Below are positions 9,399 to 19,189 of a stretch of DNA of 64,000 nucleotides, piece after piece. Numbering within the stretch: the first letter of the stretch is position 1; each line of letters opens with the position of its first letter. The position numbers and the translations under genes were made by a program. The notes under the pieces are model-generated. The model was not told where the DNA came from. It did no database searches and worked only from the letters and a program-made list of their open reading frames with translations. Origin of the DNA: Rhizobium sullae (GTDB lineage Bacteria > Pseudomonadota > Alphaproteobacteria > Rhizobiales > Rhizobiaceae); contig NZ_CP104143.1 in the NCBI RefSeq assembly GCF_025200715.1, positions 62,001 through 126,000 of the forward strand. Reading direction: 5' to 3'.

Positions 9399-9543
9399 GG
9401 CATACCCCGCAGAATGGATCGCGGCCTTTTATCTCAAGTTTTTGACAGATGGAATAATGCCCGGCGCATTAGTTGCTGTGCCTCTTGTCAATTTGAGCCG
9501 TCGCCCTTTATTGGCATCGTGTCAAAGATAGATGGGCCGCGGC

Positions 9544-10083
9544 ATGACAAGCGATGAAATCGCGCAATTGATAGGCCGCATCGCCATGGCCGACCGGAGG
9601 GCTTTTGCCGATCTCTACAAGGAGACCAGCCCGAAACTTTTCTCCATATGCCTGCGTATCCTGAACGATCGCGTTGAAGCCGAGGAGGCCCTGCAGGAGG
9701 TCTATGTAAAGATCTGGCAGCGCTCCGGCGCCTTCGTCGCGACTCAGGGCGCGCCGTCTTCCTGGCTTGCAGCGATTGCCCGCAACCAGGCGATCGATGC
9801 GATGCGGGCGCGAAAGCCTGTCGCCGATGAGTTGAACAGTGAATACGATCTTCCCGATCCCGGCCTCGACCCGGAAAAGCAGGCTGTGCTGTCCGATGAA
9901 GGAAGGCGGATTGACACCTGCATGGAAGAGTTGGAAGCTGATCGGGCGCAGGCGGTGAAGAGAGCCTATGTCGAAGGACTGAGCTACCAGGAACTTGCCG
10001 ATCAGTTTGGCGTTCCGCTGAACACCATGCGGACATGGCTGCGGCGCAGCCTTTTGAAGCTGAGAGAGTGCATGGAGCGATGA
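9544..10083 (+). CDS. ECF-type RNA polymerase sigma factor
   Basis: A 179-residue sigma-70 family protein with region 2 (FADLYKETSPKLFSICLRIL, then AEEALQEVYVKIWQ) and region 4 (LSYQELADQFGVPLNTMRTWLRRSL). It directs RNA polymerase to a small stress regulon. The ATG at 9544 gives a clean MTSDEIAQ start; an ATG at 9532 would add four residues, and neither has a strong ribosome site. The stop overlaps the start of the anti-sigma gene (ATGA), the classic coupled sigma/anti-sigma arrangement. The unit is inserted on the plus strand between argB and engB. Confidence 0.9.
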   Translation: MTSDEIAQLIGRIAMADRRAFADLYKETSPKLFSICLRILNDRVEAEEALQEVYVKIWQRSGAFVATQGAPSSWLAAIARNQAIDAMRARKPVADELNSEYDLPDPGLDPEKQAVLSDEGRRIDTCMEELEADRAQAVKRAYVEGLSYQELADQFGVPLNTMRTWLRRSLLKLRECMER

Positions 10084-10799
10084 CATCGCCGGATCAAAGC
10101 AAGGGAGGCCGCTCCCGTGATGAAGTGCTCGCCGGCGAGTACGTGCTTGGTGTTCTTTCGTTTCAGGATCGCCGTGTGGTCGAGGAGCGCATGCGCAGGG
10201 ACCACCAGTTTGCCGCGATCGTCAGCCGCTGGGAAACGAACCTCTCTGCTTTCAACGATGAGTATGAGGTAGCCGCCACCCCGGACCGGGAAACTTTCAA
10301 GCAGATCGAGGCGCGCCTTTTCGGCGAGCCGGAGCTTTCGCGGTCCTTCTCGCGGGGCCTTTGGAATTCCGCTGTCTTCTGGCGCTCGCTGACCTTCGCC
10401 TCGCTGGTCGTCGCAATCGGCGCAATCATCTTCGCCTCCGGCGTCGTTCCGCCGAATGGTTCGTCGTCGCTGGTCGCTGAATTGTCGTCCGCCGACAGCC
10501 AAGTGAATCTGCTTGCCTCCTACCACGCCGAAAGCGGCCGCCTCCGCCTCGTTCCTGTCGCGGCCGGCGGCACAGAGAAAAAATCGCTGGAGCTCTGGCT
10601 GGTTCCCGGAAGCGGAGCTCCCAGGTCGCTCGGTATTTTCCAGCCGGGTGAAAATGGTGAGCTTATCATCCCCGCTGATCTGCGCGGCAACATTGCCGAA
10701 GGCGTGACGCTCGCCGTCAGCCTTGAGCCTTTTGGCGGCTCGACGACCGGTGCGCCGACGGGACCAGTTGTCGCCAGCGGCACCACGCATCGCCGCTAG
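10080..10799 (+). CDS. Membrane anti-sigma factor, RskA-like
   Basis: A 239-residue protein with a cytoplasmic N-terminal region (about 1-98) beginning RDEVLAGEYVLGVLSFQDRR, one membrane helix at about 100-122 (LTFASLVVAIGAIIFASGVV) and a periplasmic C-terminal domain resembling RskA (SLELWLVPGSGAPRSLG). No HxxxCxxC zinc motif is visible, so it is not the ChrR/RsrA redox type. It should hold the ECF factor inactive until a periplasmic signal triggers release or proteolysis. The ATGA overlap with the sigma gene excludes the longer frame from 10035. Confidence 0.87.
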   Translation: MTSPDQSKGGRSRDEVLAGEYVLGVLSFQDRRVVEERMRRDHQFAAIVSRWETNLSAFNDEYEVAATPDRETFKQIEARLFGEPELSRSFSRGLWNSAVFWRSLTFASLVVAIGAIIFASGVVPPNGSSSLVAELSSADSQVNLLASYHAESGRLRLVPVAAGGTEKKSLELWLVPGSGAPRSLGIFQPGENGELIIPADLRGNIAEGVTLAVSLEPFGGSTTGAPTGPVVASGTTHRR

Positions 10800-10909
10800 A
10801 CAAAATCGTCTCCTCTGAAACTCTTCCTGCATCGCCCCGTACATCTCGGTGTCCGGGCGGGCCGAGGCATTCCGCACGCGAACCGGCGCCGGACGTGAGG
10901 AGAACGATC

Positions 10910-11467
10910 ATGATGAAGTCTGCTTTGCGCAACATCGCGCTTGCCACTGCCATATCCGCAACCGCCTTCGCTGCGCAGGCCAAGAACCCCATGGTAGGTG
11001 GCGCTCCGATGTACCCGACGAAGAACATCATCGAAAATGCAGTCAACTCGGAGGAGCACACCACCCTAGTCGCCGCGGTTAAAGCTGGCGGGCTCGTCGG
11101 CACGCTCGAAGGCAAAGGCCCGTTCACGGTCTTCGCACCGACCAACGAGGCTTTCGCCGCCCTGCCGAAGGGCACGGTCGAGACGCTTCTGAAGCCGGAA
11201 AACAAGGCCGCGCTCGTCAAGGTGCTGACCTGTCACGTGGTCGCTGCAGATGCGATGGCGAAGACCGTCGCCAAAATGATCAAGGACGATGGCGGCGAAC
11301 ACGACATCAAGACGGTGGGCGGCTGCGTGCTGAAGGCCAAGGAGAGCATGGGCAAGATCACGCTGACCGATGAAATGGGAGGCACGGCACATGTGACGAT
11401 CGCCGATGTCAAGCAGTCGAACGGCGTTATCCATGTCGTTGACAAGGTGCTTCTGCCTAAGACGTGA
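10910..11467 (+). CDS. Secreted fasciclin (FAS1) domain protein
   Basis: A 185-residue protein with a signal peptide (about 1-25, ending AAQA) and a single FAS1 domain. The H1 box is GPFTVFAPTNEAFAALP and the H2-like end is TIADVKQSNGVIHVVDKVLLP. GAGGAGA seven bases upstream fixes the ATG at 10910 rather than the GTG at 10895. FAS1 proteins mediate adhesion or matrix interaction; a rhizobial relative (Nex18) is described as symbiotically induced. It is 110 bp downstream of the anti-sigma gene and followed by a terminator, so it may be a target or third member of the sigma operon. Confidence 0.88.
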   Translation: MMKSALRNIALATAISATAFAAQAKNPMVGGAPMYPTKNIIENAVNSEEHTTLVAAVKAGGLVGTLEGKGPFTVFAPTNEAFAALPKGTVETLLKPENKAALVKVLTCHVVAADAMAKTVAKMIKDDGGEHDIKTVGGCVLKAKESMGKITLTDEMGGTAHVTIADVKQSNGVIHVVDKVLLPKT

Positions 11468-11492
11468 TTAGGCTGGCATTGCAGGACGAAGG

Positions 11493-11518
11493 GGGGAGGC
11501 CCCTCGGGGGCGCCTCCT
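11493..11518 (+). terminator. Terminator after the sigma/anti-sigma/fasciclin operon
   Basis: A GC-rich hairpin with GGAGGC and GCCTCC arms around a CCCTCGGGGG core is followed by TTCATTT. It ends exactly at the stop codon of the convergent engB, so it may work in both directions. Confidence 0.6.
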
Positions 11519-12175
11519 TCATTTCCAGTAGGAAATCTCAACTGTATCCGCAATGGCCTGGCGCAACTCGTCCAATCCCTCGCTCTTCTCTGAGGAGGTT
11601 GCGATGACGAGCGGGAAGGCCGCCGGACGCTTTTTGATCTTCTCGGTGGTTTCCGTAAGCAGCTTGACGACCGCGGGCGGTTTAATCTTGTCGGTCTTGG
11701 TCAGTACGATCTGGTAGGAAACGGCGGCTTTGTCGAGCAGGCTCAGAACGTCTTCGTCGTTCTTCTTGATGCCATGGCGGCTGTCGATCAGCACGTAGAC
11801 GCGCTTCAGCGTTGCCCGGCCGCGCAGATAATCGAACACAAGTTTCGTCCAGGCATCGACCTGATCCTTCGGCGCCTGCGCATAGCCGTAGCCCGGCATA
11901 TCAACGAGCGCCATCGGCGGCAGGTCGCCGCCTTCGCCGGAATAACCGTCCGGCACGAAGTAGTTCAGCTCCTGTGTCCGGCCCGGCGTATTCGAGGTAC
12001 GCGCCAGCCCCTTATGCCCGACAAGCGCATTGATGAGTGACGACTTGCCGACATTCGAGCGTCCGGCAAATGCCACTTCCAGTGGCCCTTCCGGCGGCAG
12101 GAACTTCATGGAAGGCACGCCACGGATGAAGATCCATGGGCGCCCGAAGAGTGGCTTTTCGTTCTTTTGCGTCAT
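11519..12175 (-). CDS. engB: Ribosome biogenesis GTPase EngB (YihA/YsxC)
   Basis: A 218-residue TRAFAC GTPase required for 50S subunit assembly. G1 GRSNVGKSS is at residues 38-46, G2/G3 in [13 protein letters not shown] and DMPGYGYA (residues 92-99), and G4 is TKTDK. Length and the GYGYA segment are diagnostic of EngB. It lies downstream of yidC but a strong terminator separates them, so it must have its own promoter in 12176-12270. It converges with the fasciclin gene. Confidence 0.97.
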   Translation of the reverse strand: MTQKNEKPLFGRPWIFIRGVPSMKFLPPEGPLEVAFAGRSNVGKSSLINALVGHKGLARTSNTPGRTQELNYFVPDGYSGEGGDLPPMALVDMPGYGYAQAPKDQVDAWTKLVFDYLRGRATLKRVYVLIDSRHGIKKNDEDVLSLLDKAAVSYQIVLTKTDKIKPPAVVKLLTETTEKIKKRPAAFPLVIATSSEKSEGLDELRQAIADTVEISYWK

Positions 12176-12273
12176 TCCGCTTTTCCAGCGTCCTAATTCA
12201 TTGCGTGTATGGCATTCAGGTTTCGGGCGATTTTGTCAACCGATGCACTCGGTGCGCTCTTCTGCCGAAAAGA

Positions 12274-12299
12274 AAAAGCCCCGCCGAAGCGAGGCTTTT
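12274..12299 (-). terminator. Rho-independent terminator of the rpmH-rnpA-yidC operon
   Basis: On the minus strand an 11-bp stem (AAAAGCCTCGC with GCGGGGCTTTT, one G-U pair) is closed by a TTCG tetraloop and runs into a T-rich tail. It starts four bases after the yidC stop. Confidence 0.9.
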
Positions 12300-12302
12300 C
12301 AT

Positions 12303-14099
12303 TCATTTCGATGGTGCCGGTTTTCGCCGGAACAAGCCCTTGAGATTGTCGAAGAGCTCGATCCTCACGCCGTGGCGGCGCATGATGACCCCTTGCTGAA
12401 TAACGGAGAGCGTATTGTTCCAGGCCCAGTAAATGACGAGGCCGGCCGGGAAGCTCGCCAGCATGAAGGTAAAGACCAGCGGCATCCAGTTGAAGATCAT
12501 CGCCTGTGTCGGGTCGGGCGGCGTCGGGTTCATGCGCATCTGCACGAACATCGTCACACCCATGATCAGGGGCCATATCCCGAGATGCAGGAGGGCGGGC
12601 GCTTCGAAGGGGAGCAGGCCGAAGAGGTTGACGATCGTGGTCGGATCGGGAGCCGAGAGATCCTGAATCCAGCCGAAGAACGGCGCATGCCGCATTTCGA
12701 TCGTGATGTAGATGACCTTGTAGAGCGCGAAGAAGACCGGAATCTGCAACGCGATCGGCCAGCAGCCGGCAATCGGATTGATCTTCTCTTCCTTGTAGAG
12801 CTGCATCATCGCCTGCTGCAGGCCCATGCGGTCGTCGCCGAACTTGGCTTTGAGCTCCTCCATCTTTGGCTGCACGCGCTTCATGTTCGCCATCGAGGCG
12901 TACTGCTTGCTGGCAAGCGGGAAGAATAGGCCCTTGACGACAATCGTCGTCATTAGGATGGCGACGCCGAAGTTGCCGAAGTAGCGGAAGAAGAAATCCA
13001 TCAGCTTGAACATCGGCTTGGTGATGAAATAGAACCAGCCCCAGTCGATCAGGCGGTCGAAACGCGGGATCTGATAGGAGGCCTCGTAACCGTCGATGAC
13101 CGGAACTTCCTTGGCGCCGGCGAAGACGAGGTTCTTGAGTTCAATGGACTGTCCGGGCGCAACCGTTACGGCGTCTTCCTTGTAGTCAGCCTGATAGCGT
13201 GGTTGGCCATCGGTGAAATGCGAGAAGCGCGCTTCATAAGCCGATTTCTGCGGCGGGACGATCGTCGCGGCCCAGTACTTGTCGGTGATGCCAAGCCAGC
13301 CGCCGGTGGACTTGGCGGGCGTGACAGCTTCCTCCTCGACAGCAGAATACTTGCTCTCGACCAGGCCGTCGCCGATGACGCCGATAAAGCCCTCATGCAG
13401 GACGTAAACGGAGGGCGTCGTCGGTTTGTTGTAGCGGGTAACGCGGCCGTAGGAGGAAACGGAGGCCGGAGCGCTACCGCTGTTCGTCACCTTGTCCGTG
13501 ACGGTGAACATGTAGCGGTCGTCGACTGAAATCGTCCGCGCAAAGGTCAGGCCCTTGTCGTTGGTATAGGTCAGCGTCACCGGCGACTTGTCGGTGAGCT
13601 TGGCGCCTTCCGGCGCCGTCCAAATGGTCGACGCGCCGGGAACCGCGCCGGTCTGGTCGCTACCGATATAGCCGAGTTCGGTGAAGTAGCCATCCTTGGT
13701 ATCGGCCGGCGAGAAAAGCGTAATGATCGGGCTGCTCTTGTCGACGGTCTCGTGATAGCCCTTGAGCTTCAGGTCGTCGAGGCGCGCACCCGCCAGGTTG
13801 ATGGAGCCTGCGAGCGCTTCCGTGTCGATCACAACACGCGGCGCCTTGGCAAGCGCTTCCTCGCGCGTTGCGGTCGCAGCCGCCTGGCCGGTCGGCGCGG
13901 CGCCGCTTGTTTGCTGCTGTGCGGGCTGGCCGCCTGCGGCAGGGGCCTGCGTCTGTTCGGTCTGCTGCTGCGCTTTCTGGGCTTCCTGCGCCTTGCGCTG
14001 AGCCTCGATCCGCGGATTCATGTAAAGAAACTGCCAGCCGAGAACGATCAGCACCGAGAGAGCGATCGCAATGAAATAATTGCGGTTGTTTTGCATCAT
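12303..14099 (-). CDS. yidC: Membrane protein insertase YidC
   Basis: A 598-residue protein of Gram-negative YidC layout: N-terminal membrane anchor (about residues 7-26), a Gln/Ala/Pro-rich linker (35-85), a large periplasmic beta-sandwich domain (~90-350) and the conserved C-terminal insertase core with five membrane segments, including [18 protein letters not shown] and [20 protein letters not shown]. It inserts and folds inner-membrane proteins with or without SecYEG. The start ATGATG overlaps the rnpA stop (TGA), so rnpA and yidC are coupled; the second ATG at 14096 is possible. The unusual rnpA-yidD-yidC order is not seen: no yidD lies between them. Confidence 0.97.
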   Translation of the reverse strand: MMQNNRNYFIAIALSVLIVLGWQFLYMNPRIEAQRKAQEAQKAQQQTEQTQAPAAGGQPAQQQTSGAAPTGQAAATATREEALAKAPRVVIDTEALAGSINLAGARLDDLKLKGYHETVDKSSPIITLFSPADTKDGYFTELGYIGSDQTGAVPGASTIWTAPEGAKLTDKSPVTLTYTNDKGLTFARTISVDDRYMFTVTDKVTNSGSAPASVSSYGRVTRYNKPTTPSVYVLHEGFIGVIGDGLVESKYSAVEEEAVTPAKSTGGWLGITDKYWAATIVPPQKSAYEARFSHFTDGQPRYQADYKEDAVTVAPGQSIELKNLVFAGAKEVPVIDGYEASYQIPRFDRLIDWGWFYFITKPMFKLMDFFFRYFGNFGVAILMTTIVVKGLFFPLASKQYASMANMKRVQPKMEELKAKFGDDRMGLQQAMMQLYKEEKINPIAGCWPIALQIPVFFALYKVIYITIEMRHAPFFGWIQDLSAPDPTTIVNLFGLLPFEAPALLHLGIWPLIMGVTMFVQMRMNPTPPDPTQAMIFNWMPLVFTFMLASFPAGLVIYWAWNNTLSVIQQGVIMRRHGVRIELFDNLKGLFRRKPAPSK

Positions 14100-14494
14100 A
14101 CGTTCCTGGGGCGTCCGTCGGAGGATCGCCTGTGTTTCGGCTTGTTTTCGACGCGTGCCTTAAGCTCCGCGCTCAATTCTTGGAAGGACGCCGTGAGGCA
14201 GTCTCTTCGCGCGACAACCACATAGTCGTGTCCGGGCTGCATTGCAAACCCCGCATGAAGCCGCACCGCCTCTTTGAGGCGGCGGCGCATGCGGTTCCGT
14301 TCAACTGCGTTGCCATGTTTCTTGGTGACGGTGAAGCCGACGCGGGCTTCTGTCTCGGGCTCGTTCCGGTCGAAAACCTCAAGCAGGAAGAGGCCACCTC
14401 TGCGCTTTTCGCCGTTGCGGACAGCAAGAAATTGCGGGCGGCTTTTCAGCCGCCCTGCAATATTTTTGTCAGTGGTCGTCATTTCGCCCGCCAT
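14096..14494 (-). CDS. rnpA: Ribonuclease P protein component
   Basis: A 132-residue basic protein that assists the RNase P RNA in maturing tRNA 5' ends. The RNR signature appears as [14 protein letters not shown], preceded by [14 protein letters not shown]. It sits 20 bp after rpmH and overlaps yidC by four bases, the standard rpmH-rnpA-yidC order. The start could be the ATG at 14494 or the in-frame ATG four codons later (14482), which has the better purine context; the first was kept. Confidence 0.95.
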   Translation of the reverse strand: MAGEMTTTDKNIAGRLKSRPQFLAVRNGEKRRGGLFLLEVFDRNEPETEARVGFTVTKKHGNAVERNRMRRRLKEAVRLHAGFAMQPGHDYVVVARRDCLTASFQELSAELKARVENKPKHRRSSDGRPRNV

Positions 14495-14514
14495 CTTTAA
14501 CCGGGCAATCGGCC

Positions 14515-14649
14515 TTAGGCCGAAAGACGCTTGCGGCCACGCGCGCGGCGGGCAACGATGACCTTGCGGCCGCCCTTGGTGGCCATACGCGCACGGAAAC
14601 CGTGGCGGCGCTTGCGGACAAGCTTCGATGGTTGGTAGGTACGCTTCAT
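14515..14649 (-). CDS. rpmH: 50S ribosomal protein L34
   Basis: Translating the minus strand from ATG at 14649 to TAA at 14515-14517 gives a 44-residue protein that starts [20 protein letters not shown] and ends GRKRLSA. This is a full-length, canonical L34. It is very short and easily missed by length cut-offs. It is the first gene of the rpmH-rnpA-yidC operon; no clear Shine-Dalgarno precedes it, and the region upstream (14650 onward) must hold the operon promoter. Confidence 0.98.
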   Translation of the reverse strand: MKRTYQPSKLVRKRRHGFRARMATKGGRKVIVARRARGRKRLSA

Positions 14650-15102
14650 TTATTTAAACACCGCGGAGTGCGGCCCTTCTTGAATTTGCATATATTGCAA
14701 GGAGCGTTGTTTTTCGAACGGGCGAGGCCAAAGGCCAAAGTGACCGAACGTGCGGCGGCTTATACGGATGAAGCCCCAAGAAGTCAATTATCACCCGGTG
14801 ATTCATCAGTCGGCCGTTTGACACTGCGAAAGTTCGCATCTTGGTATTAACGATTACGCTCACTGCATCGATAGGTTGAATTTTGCTGGTTCCGCGCTAA
14901 CGGACATGCGATCTGCAATTTTTTTCTCAAGTCCATGCAATTTTTGCGAAGAAAGCCGTCGATGTCCGAATAATACGGGTAATTTTTTGTAGTACTAAAT
15001 CATCGCATTCGAAATGTAACATTAAGAAATTTAGCCGATCTTCATCCTATCGGCTGGGAATTTGCTTTCCAGACTGTCGTTAGTCCCTCAGGAGGCATTC
15101 CT
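14650..15102. other. Intergenic region between rpmH and the chemoreceptor gene
   Basis: This 453-bp spacer separates divergent genes and is AT-rich from about 14830 to 15060. It must hold the rpmH operon promoter and the chemoreceptor promoter. I could not identify a convincing -35/-10 pair, tRNA or sRNA in it. AGGAGG at 15090-15095 is the ribosome site for the chemoreceptor's TTG start. Confidence 0.6.
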
Positions 15103-17100
15103 TTGAAAATCCGCGGCAAGATCAATTTGCTCGTTTCCGTTATGGCAGCTGTCGCCCTTATTATCGGCGCGACCGCCATCGTTGCCATGAACGAGTACAA
15201 CAATAAATTCAGCGCCTATAAGAGCGCCTCACAGCGCGCTTATGCTGGCGAGCGGCTCAACCGCTTCGTGACTGCGACGGTTATGGAATCCCGCGGTATC
15301 TACGCGGCGAAGGAAATCAAGGATACCGGCAACTTCGCCAAGGGCCTGATGGCCGATCTCGATGAGATCGACAAGGTCATTGCCGGATGGGCGCCGCTGG
15401 TTCCCGAAAGCCAGAAGGAAAGTTTCGGAAAGCTCGTCGAACGCGCCAAGGAGTTTCGCACTTTCCGCACCGAGACGGCCCGCCTCGGCACCGAAGTCGG
15501 TCCGGCAGCTGCGAACACCCAAGGCAACAACGAGGCAAACCGTGCGAACCGAAAGGCCTTCCAGGCCGAGATCGATTCGATTGTAAAGACCGACAAGGCC
15601 GAGTTGCAGGCTGTCGATGCCGAGATCGAAGCTTTCCGTGCCTCGCTGTTCTGGCTCGTGCTCGCCATTGCTGGCGTTGGTATTTCGACAGGTGTCGGCA
15701 TGGGCTTCTACATCGGCACCAATCATCTCAGCCGTCCGATCAAGCGCGTCACCGCCGCGATCAACGAAGTCGCCAGCGGCAATTTCGAGGCGGAAGTGCC
15801 TTATGCCGGGCGCAACGACGAAATCGGCCAGATGGCAGCCGCTGTCGCCGTCTTCAAGGAAAATGGCCTTGCGATCAAGCGTCTGAATGCACAGGAAACG
15901 GCCATGCGCGCCAAGAGCGATGACCTGCAGTCCAGCATGTCCGTGGTAGTCGCTTCCGCGGCTGCTGGTGATTTCAGCCGCCGTATCGAGAAGGACTATG
16001 AGGACGAGAACCTCAATCAGTTCGCAGGCAACATCAATACACTGCTTTCGAGCGTCGATGCCGGCGTCGGCGAAACCCGCCGCGTCATTGCAAGTCTTGC
16101 GGATGGCGATCTGATGCAGACCATGCGCGGCGACTTCCAGGGTGTCTTCGCCGAGCTGCAGCAGAACGTCAACAACACGTTCCAGACGCTGCAGACGACT
16201 ATGCGCGAGATCCGCGAGACCACCGAAGCGATCAATGGCAACACCAACGAGCTCCGCGTTGCCAGCGATGACCTCTCCAGGCGCACGGAGCAACAGGCGG
16301 CAGCCCTCGAGCAGACCTCCGCAGCCCTCGATGAGATCACGGCCGTCGTGCAGAACTCGACGGAACGGGCGCAGGAGGCCAGCATCATGGTCTCGGAAGC
16401 GAAGGACAATGCCGGCCGCTCCGGCGTCGTCGTCCGCAACGCAGTCGATGCCATGGGCCGCATCGAGCAGGCATCGCGCGAGATCAGCCAGATCATCAAC
16501 GTGATTGACGAGATCGCTTTCCAGACCAACCTTCTAGCACTGAACGCGGGTGTCGAAGCGGCACGTGCCGGGGACGCAGGCAAGGGTTTCGCCGTCGTCG
16601 CGCAGGAAGTTCGCGAACTTGCCCAGCGCTCGGCAACGGCAGCAAAGGATATCAAGGCGCTGATCACCAAATCCGGCGATGAAGTTCATGTCGGCGTGAA
16701 GCTGGTACAGGCGACGGGCGAGGCGCTCGGCGAGATCGAAACCCGAGTTATCGCGATCAACGATCACATTCACTCGATCGCCACCGCCGCCAAGGAACAG
16801 TCGACCGGCCTCAAGGAGGTCAACACGGCGATAAACCAGATGGACCAGGTGACGCAGCAGAATGCCGCGATGGTCGAGGAAACCTCGGCTGCGACGCACA
16901 AGCTCTCCGCAGAAGCCGACGGCCTGGTCAATCTTATCGCCCGCTTCAGGATATCGAATGCGGCTGCTGTGCCGGTCGCCGTTGCCCGCCGCGAAGAACA
17001 TCGTCCGGTCGCCTCGCCGGCGCGCCGGGTAATGAAAACCGTCTCGCGGGCCTTCAACGGCAACGCGGCGGTCGCCGGCCAGAACTGGGAAGAGTTCTGA
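15103..17100 (+). CDS. Methyl-accepting chemotaxis protein
   Basis: A 665-residue transmembrane chemoreceptor. TTG at 15103 is the start, supported by AGGAGG seven bases upstream and by the immediate signal anchor (residues 8-28). A periplasmic four-helix-type region (30-178) precedes TM2 (about 182-204). A HAMP domain (205-257) and a second HAMP-like segment around [16 protein letters not shown] follow. The signalling hairpin tip is at [20 protein letters not shown]. The last five residues, NWEEF, match the CheR/CheB docking pentapeptide of high-abundance receptors. The ligand is unknown. A strong terminator follows; no other che genes are in the window. Confidence 0.93.
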   Translation: MKIRGKINLLVSVMAAVALIIGATAIVAMNEYNNKFSAYKSASQRAYAGERLNRFVTATVMESRGIYAAKEIKDTGNFAKGLMADLDEIDKVIAGWAPLVPESQKESFGKLVERAKEFRTFRTETARLGTEVGPAAANTQGNNEANRANRKAFQAEIDSIVKTDKAELQAVDAEIEAFRASLFWLVLAIAGVGISTGVGMGFYIGTNHLSRPIKRVTAAINEVASGNFEAEVPYAGRNDEIGQMAAAVAVFKENGLAIKRLNAQETAMRAKSDDLQSSMSVVVASAAAGDFSRRIEKDYEDENLNQFAGNINTLLSSVDAGVGETRRVIASLADGDLMQTMRGDFQGVFAELQQNVNNTFQTLQTTMREIRETTEAINGNTNELRVASDDLSRRTEQQAAALEQTSAALDEITAVVQNSTERAQEASIMVSEAKDNAGRSGVVVRNAVDAMGRIEQASREISQIINVIDEIAFQTNLLALNAGVEAARAGDAGKGFAVVAQEVRELAQRSATAAKDIKALITKSGDEVHVGVKLVQATGEALGEIETRVIAINDHIHSIATAAKEQSTGLKEVNTAINQMDQVTQQNAAMVEETSAATHKLSAEADGLVNLIARFRISNAAAVPVAVARREEHRPVASPARRVMKTVSRAFNGNAAVAGQNWEEF

Positions 17101-17116
17101 GTATCTTCGACCGTCA

Positions 17117-17149
17117 GAAAACGCCGCCTGCGGGCGGCGTTTTCTTTTG
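17117..17149 (+). terminator. Rho-independent terminator of the chemoreceptor gene
   Basis: A perfect 12-bp stem (GAAAACGCCGCC with GGCGGCGTTTTC) with a TGCG loop is followed by TTTTG, 16 bases after the stop codon. Confidence 0.92.
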
Positions 17150-17245
17150 TAACGGCATGCCGTTGTTCGCGAAGATTTGAAAGCGCAGTTCGATCGGGTA
17201 TTATAAAGGTTGAGTGTCAGGCGCTTTCGCCGATCGGAATGACAA

Positions 17246-18748
17246 ATGCCGGAGCAACACCAAGGCGAAAATTCGAACGTCGATAGTGCGATGGACAGCG
17301 TGAATGGCCGTCCAGCGGGCGCATTCGGCGGCCTGTCGGGCAAACTGCTCTGGCTGACCGTACTCTTTATCATGCTCGCCGAAGTGCTTGTGTTCTTCCC
17401 GTCCATCGCGACCATGCGCATCCGCTGGCTGGAGGACAAGCTGAACACGGCTGCCGCCGCCGCCATCGTCATCGATGGTCTACAGCCCGTCGAACTGCCG
17501 CGCGCTTTGCAGAAGGAGACATTGGCGGCGACCGGCACGAAGGCGATCGTTCTTCGCAAGGAAGGCACCTCCCGGCTTCTGGCGATGAGCAGCATGCCGA
17601 CATCCGTCGATGAGCAATACGACCTGACCAAAACCACGCCGATCAGTTCCATGGGAGACGCGCTGGACACGCTGCTTTTTGGCGGCAACCGCATCATCCG
17701 CGTTTACGGTCCGGTGGGCGAGACGAACATGGGCGTCGAAGTGCTGATGAAGGAAAAGCCCTTGCGCACGGCGATGCTCGTCTACGCGCGCAATGTTCTG
17801 CTTCTCTCGGTGCTGATCTCGCTCTTTACCGCGACGCTGATCTTCTTCGTCATCAACCGCATCCTGATCCGCCCGATCCGCAGGCTGACCGGCAGTATGC
17901 AGCAATTTTCAGCCGATCCCGAAAACCCGCAGCATGTCTTCGTGGGCGACGGCGGGCGCGATGAACTGGCGGTCGCGGGACGGCATCTGACGGCGATGCA
18001 AATGGAGCTGCAAAAGACGCTGAAGCATCAGAAGAATCTCGCGGCACTCGGCCTTGCGGTCTCCAAGATCAATCACGACATGCGTAACATCCTCGCCTCG
18101 GCGCAGCTGATGTCTGACCGTCTCGTGGATGTCGATGACCCGATGGTAAAGAGCTTTGCACCGAAGCTGCTGCGCACGATCGATCGCGCGGTCGGCTATA
18201 CGACGGAAGTGCTCTCCTTCGGGCAGGCAAGCGAATCGGCGCCGCGCCGCCGGCGCGTCAGGCTCTATGATCTGACGCAGGAGGTGCGCGATATGCTGGC
18301 GATCGATCCGCATAGCGGCGTGGAGTTTGCCGAGCAAATGCCGCCGGACATAGAAATTGATGCCGATAGCGAGCAGATCTTCCGCGTGATCCACAATCTC
18401 TGCCGCAATGCGTTGCAGGCGCTGACCGGCGAAACGGCTTCCGACGGCGTCAAACGCATCACGGTGTCGGCACAGCGGGTCGGCAGCGTCGTCAGCATCA
18501 TCGTTGATGATACCGGGCCAGGCATGCCGGTAAAGGCCCGGCAGAATCTCTTTGCGGCCTTCCGTGGTTCGGCGCGCAGCGGCGGCACGGGTCTTGGCCT
18601 GACAATCGCGCGCGAACTGGTCCTTGCGCATGGCGGCACGATCGCTCTCGTCGAAAAACCAACGGCCGGCACGCAGTTCCGCATCGAGATCCCCGACCGG
18701 CCGGTTTCGCTGGAGGACTATCGTTCGCGCACCCAGGCGGAAAAGTGA
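17246..18748 (+). CDS. Orphan membrane sensor histidine kinase
   Basis: A 500-residue kinase with TM1 at about 32-54, a ~125-residue periplasmic sensor region, TM2 at 182-204, a HAMP-like linker (205-255) and a HisKA/HATPase core. The phospho-acceptor is His277 in SKINHDMRN; the N box is HNLCRNAL (383-390), G1 is DDTGPGM (from 421) and G2 is GGTGLGL (from 447). INHDMRN resembles the HDMRN H-box of a less common HisKA subgroup. No response regulator gene is adjacent, so the partner is elsewhere. Signal unknown. Confidence 0.9.
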   Translation: MPEQHQGENSNVDSAMDSVNGRPAGAFGGLSGKLLWLTVLFIMLAEVLVFFPSIATMRIRWLEDKLNTAAAAAIVIDGLQPVELPRALQKETLAATGTKAIVLRKEGTSRLLAMSSMPTSVDEQYDLTKTTPISSMGDALDTLLFGGNRIIRVYGPVGETNMGVEVLMKEKPLRTAMLVYARNVLLLSVLISLFTATLIFFVINRILIRPIRRLTGSMQQFSADPENPQHVFVGDGGRDELAVAGRHLTAMQMELQKTLKHQKNLAALGLAVSKINHDMRNILASAQLMSDRLVDVDDPMVKSFAPKLLRTIDRAVGYTTEVLSFGQASESAPRRRRVRLYDLTQEVRDMLAIDPHSGVEFAEQMPPDIEIDADSEQIFRVIHNLCRNALQALTGETASDGVKRITVSAQRVGSVVSIIVDDTGPGMPVKARQNLFAAFRGSARSGGTGLGLTIARELVLAHGGTIALVEKPTAGTQFRIEIPDRPVSLEDYRSRTQAEK

Positions 18749-18869
18749 TGCAAATTCCGCAACTCAGCCATCCGCAACCAAAGTCATGATTTTTTTCGAA
18801 TTGCTATTGCATTCGCCCAAAGGACGCTTTAGAGGATCGCCCACGCAAGCGGCACGGCCGCTTTGGCAC

Positions 18870-18946
18870 GCACCCGTAGCTCAGCTGGATAGAGCACCAG
18901 ACTACGAATCTGGGGGTCGGGCGTTCGAATCGCTCCGGGTGCGCCA
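18870..18946 (+). tRNA. tRNA-Arg (anticodon ACG)
   Basis: A 77-nt cloverleaf: acceptor GCACCCG pairs with CGGGTGC, the D arm contains AGCTCAGCTGGATAGAGC, and the anticodon stem CCAGA/TCTGG encloses CTACGAA with ACG at 18904-18906. The T arm has GTTCGAATC, discriminator G and an encoded CCA at 18944-18946. The A at position 34 would be edited to inosine by TadA to read CGU/CGC/CGA. The last 11 bases and the six following are repeated exactly at 24200-24216, so this gene may have served as an integration site. Confidence 0.97.
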
Positions 18947-18952
18947 TTTTTC
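18936..18952 (+). repeat. Left copy of 17-bp tRNA-end repeat (attL-like)
   Basis: CGGGTGCGCCATTTTTC covers the last 11 bases of tRNA-Arg and six bases after it. It is identical to 24200-24216. Confidence 0.7.
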
Positions 18953-18983
18953 TACCACTCCAGAACAAAACTAAGAACTGCAG

Positions 18984-19005
18984 AGAAGGCGGCTTTGCGC
19001 CTTCT
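18984..19005 (+). terminator. Possible terminator downstream of tRNA-Arg
   Basis: A perfect 8-bp stem (AGAAGGCG with CGCCTTCT) has a six-base loop and is followed by TGTCGG. It lacks a proper T-run, so termination here is plausible rather than certain. Confidence 0.45.
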
Positions 19006-19189
19006 TGTCGGTCACAAAACTGCTTTTCCGGCTTCTCGAAAGCGGACATTGCAGGATCCATCACCAACGTCGTACTCGCGCGCCATCAACGGACATTGAT
19101 CGATGGAACCCACGGGCATTGCCCTCACAGCCAAAAGACGAGCCTATGTCCTGACCAGAGCAAGCCGGCGATCCAAAATGATGCGCTCT

